Shown one piece after another: positions 17,420 through 25,913 of a stretch of 64,000 bases of DNA. The translations under genes were made by a program, and so were the position numbers. How positions within the stretch are numbered: position 1 is the first letter of the stretch; each line of letters opens with the position of its first letter. The stretch comes from Leucobacter allii (lineage in GTDB: Bacteria > Actinomycetota > Actinomycetes > Actinomycetales > Microbacteriaceae): NCBI RefSeq assembly GCF_022919155.1, contig NZ_CP095045.1, forward strand, positions 1,736,001 through 1,800,000. Direction: 5' to 3'. The notes under the pieces are model-generated. The model searched no databases. It saw only the letters and a program-made list of their open reading frames with translations, and was not told the origin of the DNA.

Positions 17420-17920
17420 GTGAAGTTCTCCGGCGTCCGCCTGCTCGCCTCGACCGTCGCGCTGCTCGGTGCGGCGAGCCTCCTCACGGCCTGCGCACCC
17501 GACGTGCCCATGGAGGCCGCGCCCGACGCGAACAATCCGGCGTGCGCCGATGTGATCGTGCGGCTCCCCGACACGGTCGCGGGCCAGGATCGGCGGTTCA
17601 CGAACGCCCAGGCGACCGGCGCCTGGGGCGACGACGCGGCGGTGCAGCTCAGCTGCGGCATCGAGGCGGGGGGGCCGACGACGGATGAGTGCGTGAACGT
17701 CAACGGCGTCGACTGGGTGATCGACGACTCCGCGAAGCCGATCTACCGCTTCGAGGCCTACGGCCGCTCCCCCGGGCTCGTCGTGTTCGTCGACTCCGCG
17801 CAGGTGAGCGGCACCGAGGTCGCCGTCGACCTCAGCGCGGTGGTCCAGGAGCTCCCGCAGGAGCGCCGGTGCACGAGTCTCGCCGACACCTGGGACGTCC
17901 CCGAGAACGCCGAGGGCTGA
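17420..17920 (+). CDS. DUF3515 family lipoprotein
   Basis: A 166-residue predicted lipoprotein: hydrophobic signal, lipobox LTAC with the acylated Cys at residue 25, and a domain with two Cys pairs likely (NPACADV, LSCGIE, TDECVNV, RRCTSL). The GTG start follows TAGGCT and exactly 6 nt, so the transcript is leaderless. It is divergent from thiL, with both -10 boxes within 40 bp. The family is widespread in actinobacteria beside thiL but its role is unknown. It converges on the MBL-hydrolase gene with a 6-bp gap. Confidence 0.88.
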   Translation: MKFSGVRLLASTVALLGAASLLTACAPDVPMEAAPDANNPACADVIVRLPDTVAGQDRRFTNAQATGAWGDDAAVQLSCGIEAGGPTTDECVNVNGVDWVIDDSAKPIYRFEAYGRSPGLVVFVDSAQVSGTEVAVDLSAVVQELPQERRCTSLADTWDVPENAEG

Positions 17921-17926
17921 GCGGAT

Positions 17927-18928
17927 TCACCGGAGCTCGTACGCGTCGAGATCGCTCGGGATGCTGAACGCGCCGCTGAAGCTCGGCGCATCGCGCGCCA
18001 TGACCTGATCGGTGATGATCGGCACGAGGTGGTGCAGGGCGAGCCGGGGGACCCCGGCCTGCTCCGCGAGATCGATCGCTTCCCTCGGGGAGGTGTGCGC
18101 CGAGTAGTGATGGTCCCGAGTCGCCCGGGCCGACGCGTCGTTCCGGCCGGCGAACTCCGACTCCACCCAGTCGAAGTCGATCGCCTCGTGCAGCAGGAGC
18201 CCCGCCCCCGAGGCGAGCCGCGCGATGTTGTCGGTGCGCCCCGTATCCCCGGAGATCACGACGGATCCGGCCTCGGTGTCGAATCGGTACCCGAAGGCCG
18301 GCGCCATCGGCGCGTGCTTGACGAGCGTCGCCGTGACGCGCACCGCGTCGTCCTCGTAGACCGGAAAGGGCTCCATGTCCGGCGTGGGGCGATCGTTGGG
18401 GTGGAAGCCGACGTCCTCGGGGATCCGGATGTCCCGAGCGCTGAACCAGTCGAGCGGCGTGGGCCTGAGGGAGTCGTAGAGCCGATCGTTGATGTCCGTG
18501 GCGTACGCCCGCATGAGGTGCGCGAACATCCGCGCCGTTCCCGGCGTCGGTTCCTCGGGGAACACGGGCCCCAGTCGCTCCGACGCCCGCGGGCTCGGTC
18601 GAGGCAGGCACCCGCGGTCGCCCGGGCCGATGATCTGGACGGTGTGGGTCGGATCCGTCGGCATGCGCATGATCCCGAAGAGGGCGAGGCTCCCGAGATC
18701 CACGACGTGGTCCGAGTGCAGATGCGTGAGGAAGATCGCCCGCACATCCGCCATCGCGAGTCCCGCCTCGATGATCTGCCGACCGACCCCGGTCCCCGCG
18801 TCGACGATGTAGCTGCGGTCGCCGACGACCACGGCCGTTGCGATTCCGGTGCGCCGCTTCTCGCCCCGCCACCACACCGGGCCGCCCGCCGTCCCCAGGG
18901 TGATCACTCGCGGTACGCCGGCGCTCAT
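17927..18928 (-). CDS. MBL-fold metallo-hydrolase
   Basis: A 333-residue metallo-beta-lactamase-fold hydrolase. Metal ligands are visible in THLHSDHVVD, later SGDTGRTDN (Asp bridging both metals), LLHEAIDF and a C-terminal His in ALHHLVP. The closest overall type is the RNase Z/arylsulfatase-like branch, which acts on small phosphate or sulfate esters as well as RNA; no signal peptide is seen, so it works in the cytoplasm. Its ATG overlaps the ATPase stop (ATGA), making it the last gene of the importer operon. That suggests it processes the imported compound, but the substrate is unknown. Confidence 0.85.
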   Translation of the reverse strand: MSAGVPRVITLGTAGGPVWWRGEKRRTGIATAVVVGDRSYIVDAGTGVGRQIIEAGLAMADVRAIFLTHLHSDHVVDLGSLALFGIMRMPTDPTHTVQIIGPGDRGCLPRPSPRASERLGPVFPEEPTPGTARMFAHLMRAYATDINDRLYDSLRPTPLDWFSARDIRIPEDVGFHPNDRPTPDMEPFPVYEDDAVRVTATLVKHAPMAPAFGYRFDTEAGSVVISGDTGRTDNIARLASGAGLLLHEAIDFDWVESEFAGRNDASARATRDHHYSAHTSPREAIDLAEQAGVPRLALHHLVPIITDQVMARDAPSFSGAFSIPSDLDAYELR

Positions 18929-19752
18929 GCGCGCACCGCTCCGACGTTCTGCGTGACCGGACGCTTGGCACGCTGGATCAGGTCGAAGACCTCGGCGCGG
19001 AGCTGCCCGAAGCGCGGCAGCTGCTTCGTGGAGACCTGGTCGCGCTCGCCGGGGAGATCGACGTCGATGTCGCGCTCGACCTTCGCGGGCGCTCCCGAGA
19101 GCACCACGACCCGATCGCCCATGTACACCGCCTCGTCGATGTCGTGCGTCACGAAGAGCACGGTCATACCGAGTCGCCGGCTCATCTCGAGAACCAGGTC
19201 CTCGAGCTCGATGCGGGTCTGCGCGTCCACCGCCGCGAACGGTTCGTCCATGATGAGCACGTCCGGCTCGTACGCGAGACCGCGGGCGATCGCCGCGCGC
19301 TGCTGCATTCCGCCGGACATCTCCCAGGGATAGAGATGCCCCTTCCCGTCGAGCCCGACGTTCGCGAGCGCGGAGCGGATCCGCTCCGCGCGCTCGGCCG
19401 CGGGGAAGCGCTGCTTGCGCAGCGGGAGTTCGACGTTCTTCTCGATCGTCTTCCAGGGCAGGAGACTCCGCGAGTAGTCCTGGAAGACGACGGAGAGCTT
19501 CGCCGGCGGCTCGGTGACCTCCTCCCCCTCGAACAGGGTGCGCCCCCGGGTCGGCGCGATCAGGCCGGCGATGCACTTGAGGAGCGTCGTCTTCCCCGAA
19601 CCCGAAGGGCCGACGACGCAGACGAACTCGCCGGGGCGCACGGCGAAGGTGACGCCGTCGAGGATGCGTGCGACTCCCGCGGCGCCGTCGTAGCTCTTGC
19701 CGAGCTCCTGGACGTCCAGAATGGGCGTCCCGTCTGTCTGTTGCGTATCCAT
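18925..19752 (-). CDS. ABC importer ATP-binding protein (nitrate/sulfonate/taurine family)
   Basis: A 275-residue ATPase with Walker A GPSGSGKTT, Q-loop VVFQDYSRSLLPWK, signature MSGGMQQR, Walker B VLIMDEPFAAVD and the switch THDIDEA. The LLPWK-type Q-loop and overall pattern match SsuB/TauB/NrtD proteins. The start at MDTQQTDG was preferred to an ATG 13 codons earlier because AAGGAACG lies 10-15 nt upstream. It sits between the permease gene and the MBL hydrolase gene in one leftward operon. Confidence 0.92.
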   Translation of the reverse strand: MDTQQTDGTPILDVQELGKSYDGAAGVARILDGVTFAVRPGEFVCVVGPSGSGKTTLLKCIAGLIAPTRGRTLFEGEEVTEPPAKLSVVFQDYSRSLLPWKTIEKNVELPLRKQRFPAAERAERIRSALANVGLDGKGHLYPWEMSGGMQQRAAIARGLAYEPDVLIMDEPFAAVDAQTRIELEDLVLEMSRRLGMTVLFVTHDIDEAVYMGDRVVVLSGAPAKVERDIDVDLPGERDQVSTKQLPRFGQLRAEVFDLIQRAKRPVTQNVGAVRA

Positions 19753-19795
19753 GGTTCCCGCGTTCCTTTCCGTTCCTGTCGTGCGCGGCATCGCG

Positions 19796-20593
19796 CTATC
19801 CGTTTTTCTGCGTCGCGTTCATGCGGATCTGCCATCGGAGCACGCGTCGCTCGATCCGCACGAAGAGCAGCGTGACGAGGTAGCCGAGCAGCCCGAGCAG
19901 AATGGTTCCGACCCAGGTCTGCGTCACCTGGAACATCTGCTGCGATTCGAGGACGAAGTATCCGAGTCCCCGCGTCGCTCCGACCATCTCGCTCACCACG
20001 ATGAGAATGATCGAGAGCTGGAGGCTGATGCGATAGCCCGCGAAGATCTGGGGTCCCGCCTGCGGCAGCATCACCTGCGAGATGCGCTGCCACCGCGAGA
20101 GCCGGTACGAACGGCTCATGTCGCGCAGCTGCAGATCGACGCTGCGGACGCCGTCGATGGTGTTGAGCAGCGTCGGCCAGAGCGCACCGAGGACGATCAG
20201 CGAGATGTTCATGCTCGCGCCGATCCCGAAGACCCCGAGCACGATGGGGATGAGGGCCGGCGAGGGCAGCGAGCGGAAGAACGCCAGGATCGGGGCGACC
20301 AGAGCGCAGGCGACCGATGACATCCCGAGCATCACCCCGAGCAGGGTTCCGAGCAGTGCGGAGACGCCGAAGCCGATCGCGAAGTTCTGCAGGCTCGGGA
20401 GCAGATCGGTGCGCCACTTCGTCCCGAGGATCCAGTCCTCGACGAGCGCGTGCAGGATCTCCTGGAGCGGCGGGAAGTAGAGCGACGTGCTGTTCGCCGT
20501 CGCGATCCACCAGGCTGCGAACAGCAGGAGCGGCAGCCAGGCGCGCAGCGCGAACAGCCGCCATCCCGTGATCGGCCTCCGTCTGGAGCTCAT
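19796..20593 (-). CDS. ABC importer permease, second subunit gene
   Basis: A 265-residue inner-membrane protein with six predicted helices and the EAA-type loop (RDMSRSYRLSRWQRISQVMLPQAGPQI) that docks on the ATPase. It is of the SsuC/TauC class. The ATG overlaps the stop of the other permease gene as ATGA. Two different permeases in one operon suggest a heterodimeric channel, whereas classical TauC/SsuC systems use a homodimer. Confidence 0.92.
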   Translation of the reverse strand: MSSRRRPITGWRLFALRAWLPLLLFAAWWIATANSTSLYFPPLQEILHALVEDWILGTKWRTDLLPSLQNFAIGFGVSALLGTLLGVMLGMSSVACALVAPILAFFRSLPSPALIPIVLGVFGIGASMNISLIVLGALWPTLLNTIDGVRSVDLQLRDMSRSYRLSRWQRISQVMLPQAGPQIFAGYRISLQLSIILIVVSEMVGATRGLGYFVLESQQMFQVTQTWVGTILLGLLGYLVTLLFVRIERRVLRWQIRMNATQKNG

Positions 20594-21405
20594 GCGGTCT
20601 GCCTTTCTCGCTGGGAGGGATGCCAGAACAGCAGCGGGGCCGACAGCGCGGCGACGGCGCCGCTGAACGCGAGCCCGAGGATGCCCGAGAAGACGAGCAG
20701 TGCGAACGCCTGATCGATGACCCCGTTGAGCTGCGCCTCGGCGAGCATCGAGCCGAGGCCGCGGATCCCGACGATGTACTCCGTCACCACCGCGATCACG
20801 AGCGCGATCGTGACGGAGATCCTGAGCCCGGTCAGCGCGAACGGCATGACGCTCGGCACCGAGACCGCGGTGACGCGCTGCCAGAGGCTGAAGCGGTAGG
20901 ACTTCGCCGTGTCGAGCACGAGGCCGGAGACCTCGTTGAATCCGTAGACCAGCTGCGTGAGCATGGGCCACAGCGCGCCGAAGATGATGAGGAAGATCCG
21001 CACGCCGTCGGTCGGACCGGCGATGAGAATAGCCAGCGGGATGAGCGCGACGCCCGGGATCGGCTTCAGGAACTCGATGACGAACCAGCTGGATTCGTCC
21101 ACGAACCGGCTCGCGTGGATCGCCATCGCGAGCGGCACCGCGATCACCACGATGAGCACGGTGCCCAGGAGGGTCGCCCAGGCCGTCTGACCGGCGTAGG
21201 ACCAGAACTCGCCCGTGACCGCCAGCCGGACGAGCGCCGTCGCGACGTCCGTCGGAGCCGGGATCGCCCGCGCCGGAAGGATCCCGGTCGCGCTCAGCAG
21301 CTGCCACAGCCCGATCAGCCCCAGCAGTCCCGTGGCGCCGAGGATCGCCTCCGCACCGCGAGACAGCGGTCTCCCCGCGCGCGGCAGGGATCTCGTTCGA
21401 CTCAT
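20590..21405 (-). CDS. ABC importer permease, first subunit gene
   Basis: A 271-residue permease of the same class as its neighbour, with the EAA loop DTAKSYRFSLWQRVTAVSVPSV and about six helices. It is the first gene of the leftward operon; GGAG lies about 10 nt before the ATG. The two permeases are clearly diverged from each other, so this is an old duplication rather than a recent one. The promoter shares the 97-bp gap with the divergent LysR gene. Confidence 0.92.
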   Translation of the reverse strand: MSRTRSLPRAGRPLSRGAEAILGATGLLGLIGLWQLLSATGILPARAIPAPTDVATALVRLAVTGEFWSYAGQTAWATLLGTVLIVVIAVPLAMAIHASRFVDESSWFVIEFLKPIPGVALIPLAILIAGPTDGVRIFLIIFGALWPMLTQLVYGFNEVSGLVLDTAKSYRFSLWQRVTAVSVPSVMPFALTGLRISVTIALVIAVVTEYIVGIRGLGSMLAEAQLNGVIDQAFALLVFSGILGLAFSGAVAALSAPLLFWHPSQRERQTA

Positions 21406-21489
21406 GCTCTCACTCCATTGTTCGAGGATCAGGGGCGCCGCCCCGCGCCGCCGCACTATCGCGGCCCGGCGCTCCGGGCCTCGCCGGTT

Positions 21490-21504
21490 ATATGATTCGC
21501 GTAT
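21490..21504. promoter_or_regulatory. Candidate LysR box overlapping the regulator promoter
   Basis: ATAT-N7-GTAT forms a dyad of LysR-box length (ATA-N9-TAT). It overlaps TATGAT (21491-21496), which is 6 nt before the lysR ATG, so binding would repress the regulator itself while allowing control of the divergent permease operon. Confidence 0.5.
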
Positions 21505-22417
21505 GGATCATCGACGGCTCCAGTACTTCCACGCCGTCGCGCGCGCCGGTTCGTTCTCCCGCGCCGCGGCGGAACTGCGCATGACCCAGCCGCCGTTGAG
21601 CGCCGCGATCGCCCAGTTGGAGACGGATCTCGAGGCTCGACTCCTCGTCCGCTCGTCGCGCGGCGTCACCGTGACCCCCGCGGGCGAGGAGGTCCTGCGC
21701 TACGCCGAACGGCTGACGACCCAGGAGCACGAGCTGCGCCGACGCATCGCCGCGATCCAGAGCGGACGGCTCGGCTCGCTGGAGATCAGCTGCAATCCGA
21801 TCCTCGCGGGGACGCTCGTGCCCAGACTCATCCGCGCGCTCACGGCCGCGGAGGCGTCCCTCGACATCGCCTTGCACGAGGCGTATCCGCGCGTCGTGCT
21901 GGAGGCCGTGCAGAAGGGGGAGGTCGACGTCGGGCTGGTCGCGACCTCCGCCTCCGAGGACCTGCGGCTGCTCTACGGGGACGAGCTGAAGGTCCACCGT
22001 CTCGCCGCCCAGGAGATGATCGCCCTCCTGCCCCCGGAGTACGCTCATCTGCCCGACCCCGTCTCGCTGCGCGACATCGCCCGATTCGAGTTCGCCTCGC
22101 CGGCGAACTCGATGCGGCACGGTATCCGCTTCGGCCTGCTCGACGCCTTCGAGTTCGCGAAGCTCCCGCGTCCGCGCGTCAGGGAGGTCCCGAGCATGCA
22201 GGAGGCGATCCCGCTCATCACCGCGGGACTCGCGGCCGGCATCATGCCCGAGGCGATCCGCGGCCTCGTGCACCCCGACCGCGTGACGATGCGGCACATC
22301 GTCGACGGGCCCGAGCCCTTCGAGATCTCCCTCGTCTTCCGCCGTGACCGCGTCCACCTCCCGGCCATCGCGCGGTTCCGGGAGACGGCCTTCGCCGAGA
22401 TCGGGGACGCGGGCTGA
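21503..22417 (+). CDS. LysR-family transcriptional regulator
   Basis: A 304-residue LysR protein. The winged helix-turn-helix occupies residues about 1-60 (DHRRLQYFHAVARAGSFSRA, MTQPPLSAAIAQLE), followed by the linker helix and a periplasmic-binding-like effector domain (about 90-300). The ATG is 6 nt after TATGAT, a near-perfect -10, so the message is leaderless. It is divergent from the importer operon and convergent with the binding-protein gene. Matching dyads before both transcription units suggest that it controls all importer genes. Confidence 0.93.
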   Translation: MDHRRLQYFHAVARAGSFSRAAAELRMTQPPLSAAIAQLETDLEARLLVRSSRGVTVTPAGEEVLRYAERLTTQEHELRRRIAAIQSGRLGSLEISCNPILAGTLVPRLIRALTAAEASLDIALHEAYPRVVLEAVQKGEVDVGLVATSASEDLRLLYGDELKVHRLAAQEMIALLPPEYAHLPDPVSLRDIARFEFASPANSMRHGIRFGLLDAFEFAKLPRPRVREVPSMQEAIPLITAGLAAGIMPEAIRGLVHPDRVTMRHIVDGPEPFEISLVFRRDRVHLPAIARFRETAFAEIGDAG

Positions 22418-22446
22418 GCCCCCGCTCCCGGCGCCGACGGTCGGCC

Positions 22447-23436
22447 TCACGGCTGCCACACCGCGGCGGCGCCGTCGAACGGGCCAGGGATGATCCCCGC
22501 GTCGATCATGGCGTCCGCCATGTCCTGCATCTCCTCGCCCGTCATCTCCCCGACGAACGCCGGGAGCACGAGCCGCTCGGCGGCCTCCGGGTCCATGTCC
22601 GTCTGCTCGACGAGTCCCTCGATGACGAGCTCCGGCCGTTCGGATGCCACCGCATTCGCCTCGATCATGGCGGCGCGGAGGCGCTCGGCGACATCGGCGT
22701 GCTCCGCGAGATAGGACTCCGACGAGATGATCGTGACATACGGAGCCTCGGCCGCGAGCACCTCGTTGCCCGGATCGCGGTACAGGGACACGAGCGGGCG
22801 GTTCCCCTCGGCGAGGGCGCTCGCCGTGAAGGGTTCGGCGAGCACGGCGGCGTCGAGCTGACCGTTCTCGAGGGCCAGCAGCTGCTCGTTCATGGGCATG
22901 GAGACCCATTCGATCGCCTCGGGATCTCCCCCGGCCCGCACGTACGAGGCGAGGGCCGCGGCGTAGGGACCCGACCCGACCTGATTCGTTCCGACCTTCT
23001 TCCCGGCGAGGTCGGTGATGTCCGTGAGCGGACTGTCCGCGGGGACGACCAGCTGATTGCCCTCGGCCTCCGGGTCCTCCACCGTCGCGCTCGTCCCGAC
23101 GACCGCCCGAAGCGGCATGCCCTCGCTGATGGCGACGATCACGGGGCTGGTCGCCGCGATCGCGAACTGGAACTGACCGTTGAGCAGCGACGGCGCCGCG
23201 GCAGCGAAGTTCTGCACGGGCTCCATCTCGACCTCGAGCCCGTGCTCCTCGAAGATCCCCTCGGACTGCGCCACCCAGATCGGCACCGTGCTCGTCGTGA
23301 CGACCCCGGCGATCTTCACGGGGGTCAGCCCGTCCCCCGCCGCCGCATCCGCGGTCGTCGCACCGCCGGAGCCGCTGCAGCCGCTCAGCGCGAGCGCTGC
23401 GGCGGCGATCAGGGCGATTCCTGTACACCTTCTCAT
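22447..23436 (-). CDS. ABC importer substrate-binding lipoprotein (NMT1/SsuA-like)
   Basis: A 329-residue lipoprotein with lipobox LSGC (Cys20) and the fold of aliphatic sulfonate/nitrate/thiamine-precursor binding proteins (VPIWVAQSEGIFEEHGLEVE; QFQFAIAATSPVIVA). It should deliver the ligand to the two-permease importer encoded on the other side of the lysR gene, 1 kb away; the separation from the permease operon is unusual. A GGGGAGGTC ribosome site lies before the ATG. The proteins alone do not separate sulfonate, nitrate, nitrile-like or pyrimidine ligands. Confidence 0.88.
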   Translation of the reverse strand: MRRCTGIALIAAAALALSGCSGSGGATTADAAAGDGLTPVKIAGVVTTSTVPIWVAQSEGIFEEHGLEVEMEPVQNFAAAAPSLLNGQFQFAIAATSPVIVAISEGMPLRAVVGTSATVEDPEAEGNQLVVPADSPLTDITDLAGKKVGTNQVGSGPYAAALASYVRAGGDPEAIEWVSMPMNEQLLALENGQLDAAVLAEPFTASALAEGNRPLVSLYRDPGNEVLAAEAPYVTIISSESYLAEHADVAERLRAAMIEANAVASERPELVIEGLVEQTDMDPEAAERLVLPAFVGEMTGEEMQDMADAMIDAGIIPGPFDGAAAVWQP

Positions 23437-23543
23437 CTCGACCTCCCCGCACGGGACCGCGGGATCGTCCTTGATCCCGTCTGCGCTCGCCGTGCTGCGA
23501 TCATGTTCCCACAGCGATAGCTATAGGAGAACGTCAAGAATGG

Positions 23544-23558
23544 GTATCGCCTCTATAC
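23544..23558. promoter_or_regulatory. LysR-type box upstream of the binding-protein gene
   Basis: GTAT-N7-ATAC is a perfect dyad of the T-N11-A class and has the same size and spacing as the dyad over the lysR promoter at 21490-21504. It lies 108 bp upstream of the binding-protein start. A second palindrome ATAGCTAT (23517-23524) and TTGACG (-35-like, complement of 23532-23537) lie between it and the gene. The A+T content here is locally raised. Confidence 0.55.
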
Positions 23559-23613
23559 GCAGAAGATATACCTCGGAGTGCACCGCACCCCCGGCGTCGC
23601 CCCAGCCCGCCCC

Positions 23614-24762
23614 TCAGTACGCGGGGCGCTTCGCGATCGCGAGCTCCACGAGCTCGGTGATGAGCGCGGTGTAGCCGAGCCCGCTCTCCTCCCACAGCCG
23701 CGGGTACATGGAGATCGGGGTGAAGCCCGGCAGCGTGTTGATCTCGTTGAGCACGGGGCCGGTGTCCGTGAGGAAGAAGTCGATGCGGGCGAGCCCGGCG
23801 CACTGCGCGACCTCGAAGGCGCGCACCGCCGCTTCCCGGATCGCCGCGAACTCGGCGTCCGTCACGCGCGCCGGCAGCGCCAGCTCGACGCCGGCGGCGC
23901 CGAGGTACTTCGCCTCGAAGTCGTAGAACTCGCGCCCCGTGAAGACGATCTCACCGATCACGGCGCTCGTGCGCGGACGCTCGGCCCCGCGCCCCTCGAG
24001 CACCGCGATCTCGACTTCGCGGCCCGCGACCCCCGATTCGATGAGCACCGTGCGGTCCTCGGCGAATGCGGTCTCGAGCGCGGCGGGCAGCTCCGCGGCA
24101 TCGGTGACGCGGCTCACGCCGACCGAGGAGCCGGCGCGGGCGGGCTTCACGAAGAGCGGGTAGTTCAGCCCCTCGTCGAGCCGCTCGACCAGGAAGGGAT
24201 CGTGCTCGAGCTGCGCGCGCGTCACGGTGCGCCACGGCGCGACGGCGATGCCCGCGTCGGCGAGCATCGTCTTCACGGCGTGCTTGTCCATGCAGAGCGC
24301 GGAGCCGAGTACGCCGCTGCCGGCGTAGGGCAGGTCGACGAGATCGAGCATGCCCTGCACGGTGCCGTCCTCGCCGTAGGGGCCGTGCAGCATCGGCAGC
24401 ACCGCGTCGACGCGGCCGAGGGAGTGCAGCGCGCCGTGCTGGTCGATGAGGGTGAGCGCGCGCGTCGCGGTCGAGGCGGGCCACAGCACGCGGGTGCCGT
24501 TGTCGCGCACCTCGGGCAGCGCGCCGGCCTCGAGCGCGTAGCCGGCGAGATCCTCCTCCTGCAGCAGCACCGTGGCCCCCTGCTTCGTGATGCCGACGAG
24601 GATCACGTCGAAGCGCGTGCGGTCGATGGCGCGCAGCACGCCGGCGGCGGTGACGCAGCTGATCCCGTGCTCGCTCGATCGTCCGCCGAAGAGGATGACG
24701 ACCGTGCGCGTCGCACCCGCCTCCGCCGCGGGCGCCGGGGCGGTGCTGTCTGCAGGATTCAT
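23614..24762 (-). CDS. ddl: D-alanine--D-alanine ligase
   Basis: A 382-residue ATP-grasp enzyme joining two D-alanines for peptidoglycan precursor synthesis. Motifs: LFGGRSSEHGIS, LHGPYGEDGTVQG, KPARAGSSVGVSRV (phosphate loop), ARIDFFLTD and EINTLPGFTPISMYP. The start overlaps the gpsA stop as ATGA. It ends the long leftward run with gpsA, plsC, murA and the leu genes, so phospholipid and cell-wall precursor steps are linked in one cluster. Confidence 0.96.
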   Translation of the reverse strand: MNPADSTAPAPAAEAGATRTVVILFGGRSSEHGISCVTAAGVLRAIDRTRFDVILVGITKQGATVLLQEEDLAGYALEAGALPEVRDNGTRVLWPASTATRALTLIDQHGALHSLGRVDAVLPMLHGPYGEDGTVQGMLDLVDLPYAGSGVLGSALCMDKHAVKTMLADAGIAVAPWRTVTRAQLEHDPFLVERLDEGLNYPLFVKPARAGSSVGVSRVTDAAELPAALETAFAEDRTVLIESGVAGREVEIAVLEGRGAERPRTSAVIGEIVFTGREFYDFEAKYLGAAGVELALPARVTDAEFAAIREAAVRAFEVAQCAGLARIDFFLTDTGPVLNEINTLPGFTPISMYPRLWEESGLGYTALITELVELAIAKRPAY

Positions 24763-25913
24763 GCGCGGTTCCCCTTCATCAGGTCCAGGAAGCGCCGCCA
24801 GCGGCCCGGCTGCGCGGCGCCGAGCGTGAGCTCGGGCTGCGGGACGGCGTCCTCGGTCGCGAGGTGCGGTCCCAGATTCTTCGGCGCCATGGTGCCGGCC
24901 AGCACCATCTGCACCTGCTCGACGATGGGCATCACGATCTCCCGCTCGCGCGCGAGCTCGAGCACCGGATGGACGGAGGTGATCCCCTCCGCGACCTGCT
25001 GCATCTGCTCCCGGGTCTCCTCCTGCGTGTACCCCTGGCCGATGAGCCGGCCGGCGGTGTTGTTGCGGGAGAGCGGCGACTGGCAGGTCGCGATGAGATC
25101 GCCGAGCCCGGCGAGGCCGGACATGGTGGTGGGGTCGGCGCCCGAGGCGACGGCGAACTCCGTCATCTCCGCGAGGCCGCGGGTGATGATGGCGGCCTTC
25201 GTGTTCTCGCCGTACCCGACGCCGTCGACGATGCCGATCGCGAGGGCGATGAGGTTCTTGAGCACGCCGCCGAGCTCCGTGCCCACGACGTCGGTGTTGA
25301 CGTAGCTGCGGAAGTACGGCGCGGACGCCGCGGTCGCCACCTCCTGCGCGACGGCGAGCTCGGCGCAGGAGGCGACGGCGCCCGTCGGCTGCTCCTTCGC
25401 GATCTCGAGGGCGAGGTTCGGCCCGGAGACGACCGCGATGCGCTCGGGGCCGACGTCGAGCGTGTCGGCGATCACCTCCGACATGCGCATGGTGGTCGAC
25501 TTCTCGACGCCCTTGACGAGGCTGACGAGCACGCTCCGATGATCGAGGAACGGCTCGAGGTCGATGAGGTTCTGGCGCAGCGTCTGGCTGGGCACCGCGA
25601 GGAAGACGAGGCGCGCGCCGCGTACGGCCGCGGCGAGATCGCTCGTCGCCTGCAGCCCCTTCGGGAGATTGATGCCGGGCAGGTACTGGCTGTTGCGCTT
25701 GGCGACCTGGATCTCGCTCGCGATCTCGGGGCGCCGCGCCCACACGGTCACGTCGCAGCCCGCGTCGCTGAGCACCTTCGCGAAGGTCGTGCCCCAGCTC
25801 CCCGAGCCGATGACGGCGACCTTCCGCCCGCGATTGCGCCCCCGCCCGTCCGGGCTCGTCCGGGCGTTCAAAAGCGGCCCGTCTCGCTCTGCTGGTGCTT
25901 GCTCGGATCCCAT
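24759..25913 (-). CDS. gpsA: Glycerol-3-phosphate dehydrogenase [NAD(P)+]
   Basis: Up to 384 residues; makes glycerol-3-phosphate from dihydroxyacetone phosphate for phospholipids. NAD motif VIGSGSWGTTFAKVL, then SLVKGVEK, VSGPNLALEIA, the catalytic lysine in GGVLKNLIALAIG and GENTKAAIITRGL. The ATG at 25913 would overlap the plsC end by 46 bp. An alternative TTG at about 25870 overlaps the plsC stop as TTGA and would remove 14 poorly conserved residues. Both starts lie before the NAD fold, so function is not affected. Confidence 0.94.
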   Translation of the reverse strand: MGSEQAPAERDGPLLNARTSPDGRGRNRGRKVAVIGSGSWGTTFAKVLSDAGCDVTVWARRPEIASEIQVAKRNSQYLPGINLPKGLQATSDLAAAVRGARLVFLAVPSQTLRQNLIDLEPFLDHRSVLVSLVKGVEKSTTMRMSEVIADTLDVGPERIAVVSGPNLALEIAKEQPTGAVASCAELAVAQEVATAASAPYFRSYVNTDVVGTELGGVLKNLIALAIGIVDGVGYGENTKAAIITRGLAEMTEFAVASGADPTTMSGLAGLGDLIATCQSPLSRNNTAGRLIGQGYTQEETREQMQQVAEGITSVHPVLELAREREIVMPIVEQVQMVLAGTMAPKNLGPHLATEDAVPQPELTLGAAQPGRWRRFLDLMKGNRA

